This document shows, piece after piece, positions 1-11,363 of a stretch of DNA of 64,000 nucleotides (position 1 is its first letter; each line of letters starts with the position of its first letter). Below the pieces are notes generated by a model, which saw only the letters and a list, made by a program, of their open reading frames with translations, did no database searches and was not told the origin of the DNA. This DNA comes from Monocercomonoides exilis (taxonomy: Eukaryota; Preaxostyla; Oxymonadida; Polymastigidae), in contig LSRY02000045.1 of NCBI GenBank assembly GCA_001643675.2, positions 51,001-115,000 of the forward strand. The letters are read 5' to 3'. Position numbers and translations under genes: made by a program.

Positions 1-385
1 GCTCCTGTCGAATTATATGATGCCTCCACAGCAAATACATCAGAAGGGTTAGCCGCAGGTGCTGATGATGGCTTATCATCTTCTGTCACTTTCTTCTCTT
101 CGCTTCTCTGCGTCCAGAATGGTGAATCAGATCGGCATGCTGCTCTAGTTGAAGAAGACGAAGGCGCAGAGCGAAAAGTGGATAACTTCACAGAGGCAGT
201 CAAATGAATCTTCTCTGAGAAAAGTCATCGAACAAGTTGGAAGCTCCTTCTCTGGTGCTAACATACTATCTTCGTTGAAAAAAGAGGAAGATAAGTTCAA
301 AAAACCGATCATTTTTGAGTTATGGAACAAGACGGAGCTGGATTTCTTTGATGATAAATCGAAACGAGAAAAAATATTTTTGTGA
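1..385 (+). CDS. 3' end of an unassigned gene (partial)
   Basis: The gene enters from the left edge. Frame 1 reads an acidic, Ser/Ala-rich stretch up to about position 177. After that the protein-like frame is frame 2, rich in Lys, Ser and Glu and ending at TGA 383-385. The two frames join exactly if 178-193, which begins GT and ends AG (16 nt), is removed as an intron in phase 0; this is inferred and such a short intron needs cDNA. Without splicing, frame 1 stops at TGA 205-207. No domain is recognised. Confidence 0.35.
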
Positions 386-1134
386 AAACAGATGAATAAG
401 CTTAAACAATGAAGTGTGTGAAAGATGATTGTTTCTCATGAAAGAGATGAAAGTGCTATTTTGAATTGTGAATAAAAGAGTATTTCTGGGAAAATTGAAT
501 GAAACATTTAATTATTTAATTTAAAATTCTTTTATTGTTCCATATGTTGTTCGTTTTGAATATTGTTTAATAATAATAAGCAATGAAATGTTGAATGTTT
601 CACAATCATAAATTTCAAAAAAAGAATTCTATAATTCATGCAAATCAAATAGTATTTATCTTTCAACAAAGGAAAATAACAAAATCTTAGCTGCTGTTCA
701 AAAATTCATAATGAATATTCGAATAGATGATATGAAAATGAAGAAAAAAAACATAGAACTCATTTGCTTTAAATAGCTCAAAAGCAGTTGCTCATATAAG
801 TGTATTTCAAAATAAAGTTAAAAATTTATGTAATATTAACTAATTTGAATCCTGTTTTTCTATTAAAAGCGAAATAAATAACAATAAATAACATTCATCA
901 AACTTAAATGGGAACGGAATGATCAACATTTTTTGATCATTTGTGATCATATTTTCAGATCAGTTAAATGTTTGCGACTTTTCAAAAAGAATGATACAAA
1001 TGGTTCATAATCGATTATGGATATATTATTATTTACTTAAAAAGAAACAATAACGGGAAGATCTCTGATTTTTCAAAAAGATAAGTCATATAGTTGGTAG
1101 ATAACCCGGGTAAATTATGAGTGATTTTTTTTGA

Positions 1135-1243
1135 TACAGTCTGTCCCAAAAAAATGTTGATCTGTCCTTTTTTAATGTTGAGCATCCCGCAATAAATAAA
1201 AAATAAATTTCCCACATTCGCCTTTCGTCATTATTAACATTTT
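1135..1243 (+). mobile_element. Solo Tc1/mariner-type transposon end
   Basis: This segment matches, in reverse complement, the non-coding 5' flank of the transposase at 32.6-33.9 kb (33891-33999) with only a few differences. It begins at a TA dinucleotide followed by CAGTCTGTCCC, the type of end expected for the IS630/Tc1/mariner superfamily. No transposase follows, so it is a relic or the end of a deleted copy. The sequence just outside the TA is a partial copy of the dispersed GGGTGATT repeat, so the transposon had inserted into that repeat. Confidence 0.7.
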
Positions 1244-1807
1244 ATTTGCAAGGTGTTTAACTCTGTTTCAAGAATAAAAGCAAGATTTATTGAACGTTTA
1301 AGTATTTTTCTTTGAACAAATCAATGGATGTTTGATTGCAATCAATTACTTATTCGGCTTTATCACTTTTGTTGTTTTTTAAGTTTTATTGTGTGTCAAT
1401 AACCAACTAACTTTTTTTAATGTTTTTTTTTTTTGATTCATAGGAAAGATAACTTTAATAAAATAATATGTCAATTCAGAAATACTTATTTTTCATATTT
1501 TTCTCAAATATTGAATCAAGCGGATGGAATTTTTATGAAAAAAGAAAAACTGTGCCATTCATTTTAAACGAAATGCTTATTTGAATCTTTGTTTTTAAAA
1601 CAATTTTCAACACTATCAATAATCCTCTTTTGAATTAACTGTTCATTATTTTTATTCTTTTTGGTTAATAGCCTTTTATAACATTATTTTATGTGAATGT
1701 TTGAGTATTTTTTACTTCCTTTTGTTAAAAAAATAAGATTATAAAGAACCAACAAGCCGATTTTCTTTATTATTGACAAAGATCGTTGATTAAAATAAAA
1801 GGAATAT

Positions 1808-1882
1808 GGGTGTTTTTTTTTGACATCATAAAAAAAGATCAAAAATCGAAAAAATAAAATCTATAGTGGTATTTATTGATCA
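1808..1882 (+). repeat. Dispersed repeat, GGGTGATT family, copy 1
   Basis: About 70 bp match the reverse complement of 54895-54969, including a near-palindromic TGATATCAT core followed by a GATCAAAAATCG block. A shorter related piece lies at 32489-32516. It looks like the end of a mobile element, but no complete element was delimited. Confidence 0.6.
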
Positions 1883-2098
1883 TAAAAAATAAATGTATTT
1901 TTTTCAAGTCTTTAGCTTTTATTTCTGTTATATATATTTGTTTTATTTATTAATGTTAAAAAATACATACCTCTTTAATGTTTTTGATTAAAAAGGATTT
2001 TTATAATCAAGTTTCAAAAAAAAAATTGAAAAATCAATCTTTAAAAGGAAAATAGATATTTCTAAACTGGAAAAACAAAACATTGAAAAGAAAAAATT

Positions 2099-2153
2099 GA
2101 AAAGAAGAACAGAAAAGAAGAACAGAAAAGAAGAACAGAAAAGAAGAAAAGAA
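2099..2153. repeat. 13-bp tandem repeat, about four units
   Basis: Purine-rich unit (AAAAGAAGAACAG) repeated about four times, with the last unit degenerate. No function is inferred. Confidence 0.75.
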
Positions 2154-2313
2154 AACAAAATTATTTAGACAAATTTGACATTAATTATTATTTTTCTTTT
2201 TTTTTCCTCACCTTTGTATAGCCAACAAATCTCCGTTCATTTTATTCGATTCATCAGATTCATCAAACATAAACAGATAAAGTGGAATATTGGATTAAGC
2301 CAAATTCAAAAGC

Positions 2314-2538
2314 TTGTTCCCTCACATTTCTCTGATTAAAATTGTTGCAAACAATGGAATTGATGCTGATGCATGTGGCAGACCCCAACAGATCCCATGT
2401 GCCACAGTGGAGTATGCTCTCAACGGATTCATTTCCCTCCTCCAAGACGCCTCTCTCACTCTTCTCGCCTCAACATTTGCTCCCACTCAAACATTCACTT
2501 TCAATGCAGTTGACACAAAAATTACTGGAATTAATTAA
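2314..2538 (+). pseudogene. Beta-helix family fragment
   Basis: The frame carries the family cassette seen at 19.44, 41.3 and 61.42 kb: an N-G-x-D-A-D-x-C-G motif followed by P-C-A-T-x-E-Y-A and a hydrophobic leucine/serine segment. The upstream repeats and the downstream body are missing, so this is a short remnant. It lies in the same orientation as the 61.4-kb gene. A second duplicated segment follows at 2924-3085 and likewise near 62.95 kb, so the pair may descend from one duplication event. Confidence 0.6.
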
Positions 2539-2923
2539 CTTTATCATAATTTTCACAACTATTTCTTCTTCTAATTTTGAACAGTTTCTATATCATTGTT
2601 AAATCCTTGAACTTTCATAGCTTTTTCAACTGAAGTAAATATCATCACTTGTCTTTCATGTAGCCCAAAATCAGCACAGGTTTTATTATTTTTTCGTCAT
2701 TTTCCATTTGATTTAGCTTCTTCATCCAATGAAAATTACGTTCGTTGAAAAACAGTAATTATCGTTCTCATTTCTTCGGTCATATCAGAAAGTTCTTCAA
2801 AAACATTTATTTCCTCAGCATACATATTTCAACATGCTTGTATCCGATTCACTTAACCGCCTTTTATAAATTCTCTTTAAATAAGCCTTTTCTTCAAAAT
2901 TGATTTTCTTCCTCATTTCATTT

Positions 2924-3085
2924 TCAATAATTTGTTGTGATTTTGTAGTTGTGAAATCTGCCGAAGGCTATTTTGGAACCCATCCATTTCATAAAAGAAT
3001 TGTTTCAAAGCTCTTTCTGTTTTCACTGCAAATGCTTCAGCTTCCAAATGAAAAAGTCAGATTCGATCTCCTTCCTTTGATGAAT
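2924..3085 (-). pseudogene. Degenerate duplicate of the 62.9-63.1 kb segment
   Basis: On the minus strand a frame with an EAEAFAVKTE block and a QFFYEM block aligns with the minus frame at 62.88-63.06 kb (ETEAFAVKTE, QFFYEM). The local copy needs a one-base shift in a T-run to stay in frame and then ends at TGA 2924-2926. The homology continues leftward of locus A to about 3.24 kb, where the C-terminal coding of locus A is itself mirrored at 63.13-63.21 kb. Confidence 0.55.
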
Positions 3086-3118
3086 GTCTTCTGATCTGAT
3101 ATTCCAGATCAAAATTAT

Positions 3119-4683
3119 TCATTTCATTGACGTGTTAGGTTGGTTGAAATTCTATTTCAGAATAAATAATTATCTGTGCTTCTGAATAGGAATGAAAGAC
3201 GAGGCCTGATGATGAATTTGACGGGTGCTGAATGAAAGAGAAGGAGATGAAGATAGAGCAGGAAGTGAGAGAAGAGAAAGAGAGCCAGGAGAAGCAGAAT
3301 TAGCAGAAGATGGATGTACAGCTTGAGAAAAGAGGGAAGGAGATTGAGATGTTCTGAGAGAAGGAAAAGATTGTTGTTGGATGTTCATAAACAAGGACGA
3401 ATTGACAAGTGATGAAGTACAATGAGAAAGAGGATGAAGAGCAATATTTGTATTTGCAGCAAAATCAGCAGCTGAATCAAAAGGCGCAACAAAATTGAGT
3501 GTAGGGTATTTCTGCATCAGATCCATCGCCATTGAATTCTGCGACATGAAGAAAGACACCAACTTTGAGAACGACAGGCATCTCTTCGTCCAGGAACACT
3601 GCTCTGATTGAATGTTCTTATCCCTTTCTCCTTCTGAAACAGCAGAGGTGATCCTTTCCCTGCTCCTTTCCTTCCCTTTCTGTGTGTTTCTTCTGCTTCC
3701 TCTTTGTCTGGCCACCAGCCTTTCTACTTCATCCCCATTCCTCTTCGCAGATCCGCCCTGCTCTGCCTCAGCCCACTCTTCAGCGCACTCATCTGATCCA
3801 GCTGCGTTCTTGTCTGCCTCGAGTCGACTGCTGCATACACAGGCACTTTCATCATCTTCCACACAAATTGCCCATTTTCCTCGCTTTTAATGCGAACATA
3901 GCGGCAAGACACATCCAGTTCATCGCTCAAAGCTTCAAAGTCAGAATTAGCAAGGTTATTCAATATGCAGTCCAATTTCCGCTCTCTTGTTAAAAATGGC
4001 GTTTTGCTTTCTTTCGCCTCTTGTTGAGCCTCACTTGCCATTTAATTCTCCTTCTGGTTGGTCGGCGTGCCTGTCTCAAGGTGTGGTTGTAGTATTCCTT
4101 GGATGCTGCTAAACAGATTCTTGTCCTTTTCCTCTATCTTCTTCACCAATTTCTCCATTTTTCTGCGCTCTCGCTCTTCTTTCTCATTCCTCTTCTTCTG
4201 TGTCTCCTGCAATTTCATCAGCAGAAGCTGTTTTATTCTCTGATCATAAGATTTCAATGAATTATATGCAATCTTCGCCTCTTCATCGTCCACTTTCCCT
4301 TTTTCATTCTGAAATTCATCTTGCATTACCTTTGTCACTTCTTTGTTCAAATCCTTCATCCTCATCACACCCAACGTCACCCCTCCTTCTCCTCCAACAA
4401 CAACAACTGTTGATGGAAGCGTTATTGGTGCACCAACAGCTCCTCTCCCCATCTCCATCTCTTGGCTGGACACAATCAACGCTCTCCCTCCAACTCCTCT
4501 TCATCCACCGTCCATTCGCTTCCCTCGTGTAAAGTGTATCGTTCCAAAGTCACCTCCTCCGGAAGAATATTGTTTAGGCTGTGGAGAATGTGATAGCGTT
4601 GGAGACGGAATTGTTGTTCTGTTACTGCTGCTGCTTCTGTTTTTGCTTGGATTGTTATGAAAGAGGCTCTGGTTTTGGCTCAT
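3119..4683 (-). CDS. Locus A, 3' gene: basic coiled-coil and Ser-rich protein
   Basis: A candidate ATG is at 4683. The frame reads a Ser/Asn-rich start, then a long charged helix-prone region (Lys/Glu-rich, about 4340-4050). It passes an in-frame TAA at 4042-4044 directly into further coding (KEN, TAA, MASEAQ), so TAA is taken as Gln. The C-terminal third is Ser-rich and ends after another TAA and a TAG at TGA 3119-3121. That TAA lies in the context QKHR-TAA-x-F, which recurs with its TAA at about 63.16 kb. Frame changes near 4.5, 4.38 and 3.8 kb imply short introns or indels; one possible 20-nt intron lies near 4.38 kb. Function unknown. It may be continuous with the upstream locus A pieces. 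Confidence 0.5.
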
Positions 4684-4770
4684 TTGAATGCGTTTCGTCT
4701 TTTTTGCCGTTTCTTATTGATTCTTTTGCGTTTGTATTCTTTTCTGCTTCTTTTTTATTGTCTTTGCTTT

Positions 4771-6182
4771 TCAAGCAACTTCTTTGCGGTTGTTCATTGA
4801 ATCATCCAAAATTGCTTTTTGATTTTCGTCTTTTCCTTCATCTGTATTGCCTTCAACTTCTTCCCTGTTTCCATTTCCATTTCCAGAATTTGTTGCTTCT
4901 TTCTCTTCTTTCTCACATTCTTTATCATCTCCTTCATTTTTTGCAGCATTCCCACTCATTCCTGATCTTTTTATAGATTCATCAATCGGCGTCGGAGAAA
5001 GCAGCAAGTTTGGTCTGACCATCAAAAGCACTTCGTTCACAACAGAATCACGTTGATGCTCAAGCGCCTGATAATACTTTCGCATCAACCTCTGTTTCTC
5101 TCTCCGTTTGTACCTCTTCTCTCTTCTCTCTTCTTCATCACTGATGATGGAGCTGTCGTAAAGGCATTCGCTTTCTTCATTTCACTTCGGTTCCTTTAAA
5201 GAATTTCTTCTGATCAGTGAATAATTCTCGTTTTCTTTTGCTTTCACTTTATTTTCTTTTTCATCATCATTGTTATCTCCTTCATTAGCAGGCTTCAATA
5301 CCTTCCTCAACTTAATTTGTCCTCTTATCCTTCGCTCTCTCTCTTTCTCTCTTCCTCTTCTCCAAATCCTCCGCATTCCGCTCCACCATCCGAAACTCTG
5401 CAAACAGCGGAAGCGCCTCAAATACATCGGGAGGGAGAACAAAATATTGTCTTTTCCTTCTTCTTCCGAACTGCTGCCTCATCCTCCTCATCTGCTGCTC
5501 TTCGCTTGTCAGAAATCTGTTTCTAGAAAAGCGCAGCAACGAAGAAGAAGAAGAAGAAGAAAGAACGTGAGGCACCAGAAGCAGCAGCCACTTGTGCACA
5601 GCGGTTGAGATAGCATCTGCGGAGGAGAGGATGCATTGCTCTTATGCGGCGAGCCATAGCAATTTCAGAGCGATGAGGTGGTTTGGGGTGGAGAGAGAGG
5701 TCAGTTACTGCTAGAGAAGATGGAGAAGATGGAGAAGATGGAGAGGAGGAAGAAGAAGTTGAAGGAGATGATTGAGGAAGAGAAAGAAAAGATTCATTGG
5801 ACAATGAAGAAGGAGATGTGCCTGTTCCTGTGCCAACACCAGCAATTGAATGTGTCAAAAAGGTTTGCGTTGAATTTTGATTGCTTTTTCTCTGTCTTTG
5901 TCTTCGAGGCACATAAGATGGATTCTGCAGAGTTGCTTCTTGTGGCGGAAGGTTCACAGGAAGATGCAGACGCGGCGCATGTATTCTTTTGAATTCTTCG
6001 ATGATTTCATCAATTTCTGCTTTTTCTGCTATTTCTTGTGATGAATTCACTTCTGACTGTACGGATGAAGAGGAAGATGAAGAAAAATATGATGATGATG
6101 ATGATTTCCGTATTGATGTCAATGATAACGCTTATTTCTATGACTATGCCTGTTCTACTTCATTTGTCTGTTTCTATCTCAT
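4771..6182 (-). CDS. Locus A, middle gene: Ser-rich N-terminus, charged C-terminus
   Basis: Starting from ATG 6182, the first 21 codons contain TAG at 6174-6176, 6144-6146 and 6138-6140 and TAA at 6132-6134, all in a Gln/Ser/Lys context. The frame then continues through a poly-Ser tract and a Pro/Ser/Thr-rich region to a TAG at 5523-5525. Further coding lies in neighbouring frames: a segment rich in Arg/Gln with FVLPPDVFEALPLF at about 5.42 kb, then Lys/Glu-rich sequence to TGA 4771-4773. The TGA near 5182 disappears if a 15- or 33-nt GT...AG segment is spliced. The start codon overlaps the TGA of the upstream frame (6179-6181), which may mean the pieces are exons of one gene. Product unassigned. 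Confidence 0.5.
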
Positions 6183-9100
6183 AAACATTCGCACACCGGA
6201 AACACACATTCTTCTGTCAAATCGTCTGTCATTGGAATAATCTGCAACCAAATGCCGAAGGCTCTCGTTTTCGCTGATTGGAGCTAAGGAGTGGCAGAAG
6301 CGATGATTTGATGCAAGAGCAGCTTCAGAACAGAATTTGGCGTAGAAGAAGAGGCTGAAGAAGAAAGTGTTGATATTTCATCTGCATTGCTCCACATCTC
6401 TTTGTCTTCATCTTCAGTCTTTTCAATTTCTCTTCCTTCTTTTTCACTTTTTCTCTCTCCTTCTCTCTTCCTCCTTCTTTCTCTAAATAACCTCCATATC
6501 ATTAATGAATTTCTCATTTGGGAACAATAATTTCTTCAACTCATCATCCGACGCTGCTGTTAGCAATATAAAATAAATGATACAAAAGACTCCATTTTTC
6601 TGTCTATTGTCTTTTTGTTAATAAATACCTGTGCTTGAAACGCCCAGCAGCGGTGGTGCAAAGTTTGGAGAGAGGAAGGAAGAGACGACGTTATTGATTA
6701 AGGAATGCGCTTCAGGCGTGAAAACATATGAATACGATGGGAAGAATTGAGCGATCTGTTCATTGATGTTCTTTTGGTGGAAGGAGGTTCTTGTAAAAGA
6801 AGAAGAACGTTGGGATGAGTTGGAAGATGTTGAAGATCTGCAAAAATCCACATATTGATGGCTCGTGGCAGCTCTGGTTGTGCTTGTGATGTTACACAAA
6901 AAAGATGTTCTATCTGCCTAGGATATTTGAGGCAAGGGAGCTTTTGGTGGAAGCTGAATCATTTATTGAGGCAAAGTGAGAAAGAAGAGAGGAGGAGAAG
7001 GAGATCTGTGGTGTTTGAATGGAGTGTCATTCACAGAAGATAAGGAGTGACATTGAAAGAGGAGTACTTTTATTGGAAAGAGAAGATAATTCTTGCTTTT
7101 TGAGAAGCGCACATGACTAACTCGATCATGGAAACTACAAAGCGGTTTGTGAATGAATGATTTGAGAAGGAAGAAGAAGAAGAAGGCATTGACGACGAAG
7201 AGAAGAAATGTTTAGTGGTCTGTGAGAAGAGGAAGTCTCGTTTCATGTGGAATGAACAGTCAGCTGCAACACAGAGACAATAGTGGAAGCCAAATGCGCA
7301 GAAGAGTGTTCCTGGTTCATTCTTTTTCATCAGCTCTGATTCCAATGATGATAGAAATGATGTGAAGCGGTTGTGGTTTAGACACAGTGCTCAAACTTAG
7401 AAAAAGAATCTGTATAAAAAAACATGAAAAGGGATAGTTCATCAGTTTATGTATCAATTAATTGAAAAAAATTAAAATAAGAGTTTGAAAAAATAAAAAA
7501 TAGAAAAACAAGAAATACGATAAAAACAATAATAACAATAATCAAAAAAAATTTCAAACCTTATTAAATGATGAATTGCTCTTTCATCGTATCTTGTATA
7601 GAGCTTATTAGCAATTGTTTGAATGAGTCCAATCTGACTGGAAAGATTGAATGAATCGGTGATTTTCATGCAGATGTGACACATACAAAAAATTCGATGA
7701 AGATTGAAAATAAGCACATTCACAAAATGGACGTTGCTGTCAACACACATAAAAAAGATGAAGTTCATAATAAATGATGGAAAAAAGTTCAGAAAATTTC
7801 AAAAATTCAAAAATACATTAAAAAATAAACACACAATAATTCTTTGTTATTATTAAAAGAAAATTTCAACTCACACCACATCGCTTCAGATCTTCTCCAT
7901 TGCAAAAGTAGATCCGTCTGGAACTCTTTTCTTTTCTCTCGCTGAGTTAAGAATCTCCTCAACCTCCTTCACCATCTCCGCTTTCCTGACTTATCTCTTC
8001 TTCGAGAAATCTGGCAACATTGAATGGAAAAACTCAATTTCCGCGATAATTGCTGTATTCACTTGCTGTTCTTGCAAAGCTTGCTGCTCTGCGCTCGCTC
8101 AACTTCGACTCTTCTCCAAACTCCTCCAATGATATAAATTATGTCTTTTTTTCGATCGCAATCTTCTTTGGCCGTATGATATTCTTTTTTGTCAGCGTTT
8201 CTGCCCCATTTGACACAAACAGCGAAGAATCCAACGCAGACAAATTGATCCCACTGATGTTTCCATTTCCCCCTCTTCCTCTGCTGCTTCTTCCACATTC
8301 ATCAGTAACTGGTCTGCGTGTTGTGACTCAATTATAACCTCACGAAGCTTACACATTCTCTTCTGTTGTATCCTCCCAGGCTGCGCGGATAACAGTGCAG
8401 GTTTAAGAACTTTGCAAGGGGGTCCGCACCTAAAATGAGCAGGTCGTTCGTCGCCCACTTCTCATCGACAGAGAGTCTGCCGTCATAAACAATCCAGTTC
8501 TCGTTTAGCAAATAGAAGAGGTTCGTGTCCACGTACCGCACCGCACACAAAATATACAGCGCGCAATCGCTGCTAACCTGAGGAATCTCAGCGGTCCGCT
8601 CCTGCTCTTGCTGCTGTTGCCTCTGGAACAAATTCATAGCGTGCTGTGGATCGGACGAAGGCTGTGGGGCAAGCACAAGAGAAGAGAAATCGCAGTTAAC
8701 ATGCTGAGTATTCTTCGCATAAAGTGCATATGGAAGATGTTGACCTTCTCCTCTTTGTCATCTGCCTCGTCCCGCTTGTCAAACATCCTTTAAACCACAG
8801 ACACTCTTGACGCCATTCCTCTCCTCCTTTCCTCAGGACTCTTATTCCTTGTTCCTCATTCTTCTTCTCCTTCAGGAGCGATTGCAGATGGCAGATCTTG
8901 TCCAAGTTTTTGTTCTTTGTTTCCTCAAATCGCATCTACTTCAGCTGAATACGATTTGTGACTGGAATAAATGATAAATCCTTTTGCTTCATCCTTCCAT
9001 TTAGACTCCTCAACCATCTGTGCCTTTGTGAAATTTTTCTGTTTCTTTTCTTTTCTTTTCTTTTCTTTTTTTTCTGCCCCTCTTTTTCGTTCTCAATCTC

Positions 9101-9241
9101 TTTTTCTGTTGCTCCTTCCACTTCCTCGTTTTCCCAAACCTGTTCCATTGCCTTCCTCTTGCTCCTCTTCTTTCCTTTCTTCAGGACCCTCAGAGCATGA
9201 ATCTCTGGAAGAACCTGTTTCAAACATAATATCAAATTCAC
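6179..9241 (-). CDS. Locus A, 5' gene: paralogue of locus B, unassigned
   Basis: Coding is spread over several exons. It starts with a Lys/Glu-rich coiled-coil region that passes TAG 8936-8938 in frame. A block near 8.47-8.53 kb (NLFYLLNENW then LILG) aligns with NLFYEQNENS at about 50.89 kb. The stretch 8.03-8.27 kb contains TAA 8139-8141, aligned exactly with TAG 51266-51268 in locus B. Blocks at 7.88-7.99, 7.57-7.73 and 7.04-7.35 kb also match locus B in order. An intron with GTATTT...AACAG at 6557-6628 (72 nt) joins two frames in phase 1. A Pro/Gln-rich part near 6.9-7.0 kb has both TAA and TAG. It ends at TGA 6179-6181. No domain family is recognised; TGA interrupts the aligned frame near 7.88 kb. 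Confidence 0.5.
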
Positions 9242-9588
9242 GAGTTCCGATGAACTGCTGTTCGATTAGCTCGTGTCTTTGGTTTTGATCTATTCAAGCA
9301 GCTCCATCTTCCGCTCATCTCCTGTTGAGAAGATGATAACACTATTATGCAACAAATGAAACTTATACAAAAAAGACATTATTACAACCATGACGAAAAT
9401 TGCGGGAAAAAATTAAAAAATAATAAATCGAAAGGAAAAAGAAGAATACGAAGATGATGCTTGCGAAGATTATTGGCAATTCAATAGCATTACTTTCATA
9501 TTAAATTACAAAGGCAATTATCATCAACTGAACGAAATATTTGAAAATTGATTTATCTTATATTTTTTCAAAAAAATTTATTAATTGA
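9242..9588. other. Intergenic gap between locus A and TIR element copy 1
   Basis: AT-rich sequence with no supported feature. The upstream end of locus A may extend slightly into it. Confidence 0.5.
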
Positions 9589-9735
9589 AAAGATCATGGC
9601 GTTTTTGGCATTTCAAATTTTTGCTCAAAACATCATTATATTAAACTATCAGCTCATTAAGCATAGAATATGCGACTTTCAATGTTGACCAAAATGCACA
9701 AATAATTTGGTTTTTTTAAGATCATTAATTTTGAA
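9589..9735 (+). repeat. Left terminal inverted repeat of element copy 1
   Basis: Closely resembles the left arm of copy 2 from 20179, including the GATCATGGCG start and the CAATGTTGACCAAAATGCAC block. The opposite arm is at 13905-14050 in inverted orientation. Confidence 0.7.
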
Positions 9736-9941
9736 TATTCTATTTAATTTTATTTTTTTTTTTGTTTTTTTTTATTTATTTTTAATTATTTTATAATTAA
9801 CTTTTTGTTATTTTTATCGAATGATTCAAATGAATTTCTTTTTTTCTATTTCTTTTTTTTTTATTTTTTTATTAATTTTTGTTATAAAAACTGAAGTGAG
9901 AAAAAACTAGCATTAGCAATAAATTTGAAGTGTGAAATATG

Positions 9942-11363
9942 TCACATGACTTTTTTATAAAAAGAAAGTGAAGGTTTCCAATTTTCTTGTGACATTAAAA
10001 TCCAGTATTCCTCCCATTTGTCTGGAATTATTTCTGACACGCTATTATCATTGCACTCCAAAAAAATTGAAGAATATGACGGTCTTTTCACATCCTTTTT
10101 GACAATCGCAATAAAATGACCTTGCTCGTATATTGCTGTTGAGTGAATTATGCAACCAACCAAATCATAAACGATAGATCGCTCAATATCCTTCAAAATC
10201 AGATCCCTTTCTTCCTTGAACTTAAATGGGTTTTTTATTTCCATGTCATTCGGTCCCGGTCCCTTTTCAACAAACACAATCGATTTTGGAGGTGCGACAA
10301 CCCTGAAAGATTCATTGACATTATGATTAATTGTAAGAATATCTGGAAATGATACAAAACGCACGAAAGGAATACAGGGTTTGTCCGTTTCACACCTATT
10401 ACACCTTCGATTTCGTTGTTCTGTGATAAGATTAATGTTTGTTAGTAATTTTAACAGGCCTCCGATAATGTCAGATCCATTTATTGTGAAATAATACCTC
10501 GTTTCACGATTCGAGACTAAGAAATTTTCACAATGAGTGCATTCACGAACGTTTTGGCTGTAGATTGAAAACATATGATAGATTTTATTCTTTTTATCCG
10601 ACAACATATCCAACATTTTGTCAAAAACATCAGTCAGTTTTTGTGCCACATTTCTTGGTCCAATTTTCAATTCGTAAAAGTTCCATATAACTGTTCCATT
10701 CCAAACTTTGCTGTTCTTTTTTGACTTCCGGAGCATTTCGAATAATTGAATGAACTCTGCTTGTTCATCGTTCATCATTGCAACTTGATTGCTGTTAATG
10801 TCAAGTGCAGCGAAACATTGACAAACAGAAGATAATGAACAGACACTTCCTGTGTTCACAAGCCCTCTTTTCGACTCCAATTGTTGCAACACACATGAAC
10901 GTGATTTCTCTTCGATTTCATCATCCCGTTTAAGTGTATATGAAAAAGGTTTTAATAGTTCGTTTGAATCTTTCTTTCTTTTCTCAATATTTTCTTCAGC
11001 TTCAAAATGAAAATTATTAAGATAATCAACTATTCTATCAATTGAAGAAGATGGAGAAATTGTCTTTTCTATTGGGACAGTTGGTGGTTGTGAGAAAGAT
11101 GATTGTTCTGGAGCAAATGATGGAGAATTCTGCAGAGAGGACAAAGAAAAATTATGATATGCGTTAGATGTTGAATTTTTCGCGTTTAAAAACAGCAGTG
11201 ATGATTGTGGTGAGTTTCCTGAAGGTGATGAAGAATTTGAATCAAAAGGAGAAGATGCTGTGAATGCTACTGAAGTTGGGGAAGAAGAGAACGCAAAAAG
11301 CGATTCTTGAATAACTGTTTGAGAGGTTCTTGTGGATTTTTCATTTTGGAATGGAGTCTTCAT
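9942..11363 (-). CDS. USP-type (peptidase C19-like) ubiquitin protease region
   Basis: This 473-codon frame ends at TGA 9942-9944. It has a Cys-box-like block (GLVNTGSVCSLSS, Cys preserved), two Cys-pair motifs (CTHC and CNRC) suited to a zinc-binding fingers region, and a His-box block (GHFIAIV) followed by an Asn/Asp-rich end. All four align in order with the better-preserved USP domain of copy 2. The canonical GNTCY signature is altered, so activity is uncertain. The start codon overlaps the end of the poly-Ser frame by four bases (ATGA). Because the protein homologous to copy 2 would be one chain, I infer a frame slip in the adjoining microsatellite rather than a true separate gene. Expected role: removal of ubiquitin from proteins; host target unknown. 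Confidence 0.7.
   Translation of the reverse strand: MKTPFQNEKSTRTSQTVIQESLFAFSSSPTSVAFTASSPFDSNSSSPSGNSPQSSLLFLNAKNSTSNAYHNFSLSSLQNSPSFAPEQSSFSQPPTVPIEKTISPSSSIDRIVDYLNNFHFEAEENIEKRKKDSNELLKPFSYTLKRDDEIEEKSRSCVLQQLESKRGLVNTGSVCSLSSVCQCFAALDINSNQVAMMNDEQAEFIQLFEMLRKSKKNSKVWNGTVIWNFYELKIGPRNVAQKLTDVFDKMLDMLSDKKNKIYHMFSIYSQNVRECTHCENFLVSNRETRYYFTINGSDIIGGLLKLLTNINLITEQRNRRCNRCETDKPCIPFVRFVSFPDILTINHNVNESFRVVAPPKSIVFVEKGPGPNDMEIKNPFKFKEERDLILKDIERSIVYDLVGCIIHSTAIYEQGHFIAIVKKDVKRPSYSSIFLECNDNSVSEIIPDKWEEYWILMSQENWKPSLSFYKKVM

Larger units (their letters stand above)
386..2313. other. AT-rich intergenic stretch
   Basis: No convincing coding frame is seen even when only TGA counts as a stop. The stretch is dominated by A/T runs. 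It holds the lone Tc1/mariner end, one copy of a dispersed repeat and a short tandem repeat, which are listed separately. Confidence 0.6.

Noticed and set aside
6179-6182. ATGA stop-start overlap suggesting an operon
   Set aside because: Introns and poly-Ser genes show a eukaryote; an exon join or indel is more likely than translational coupling.
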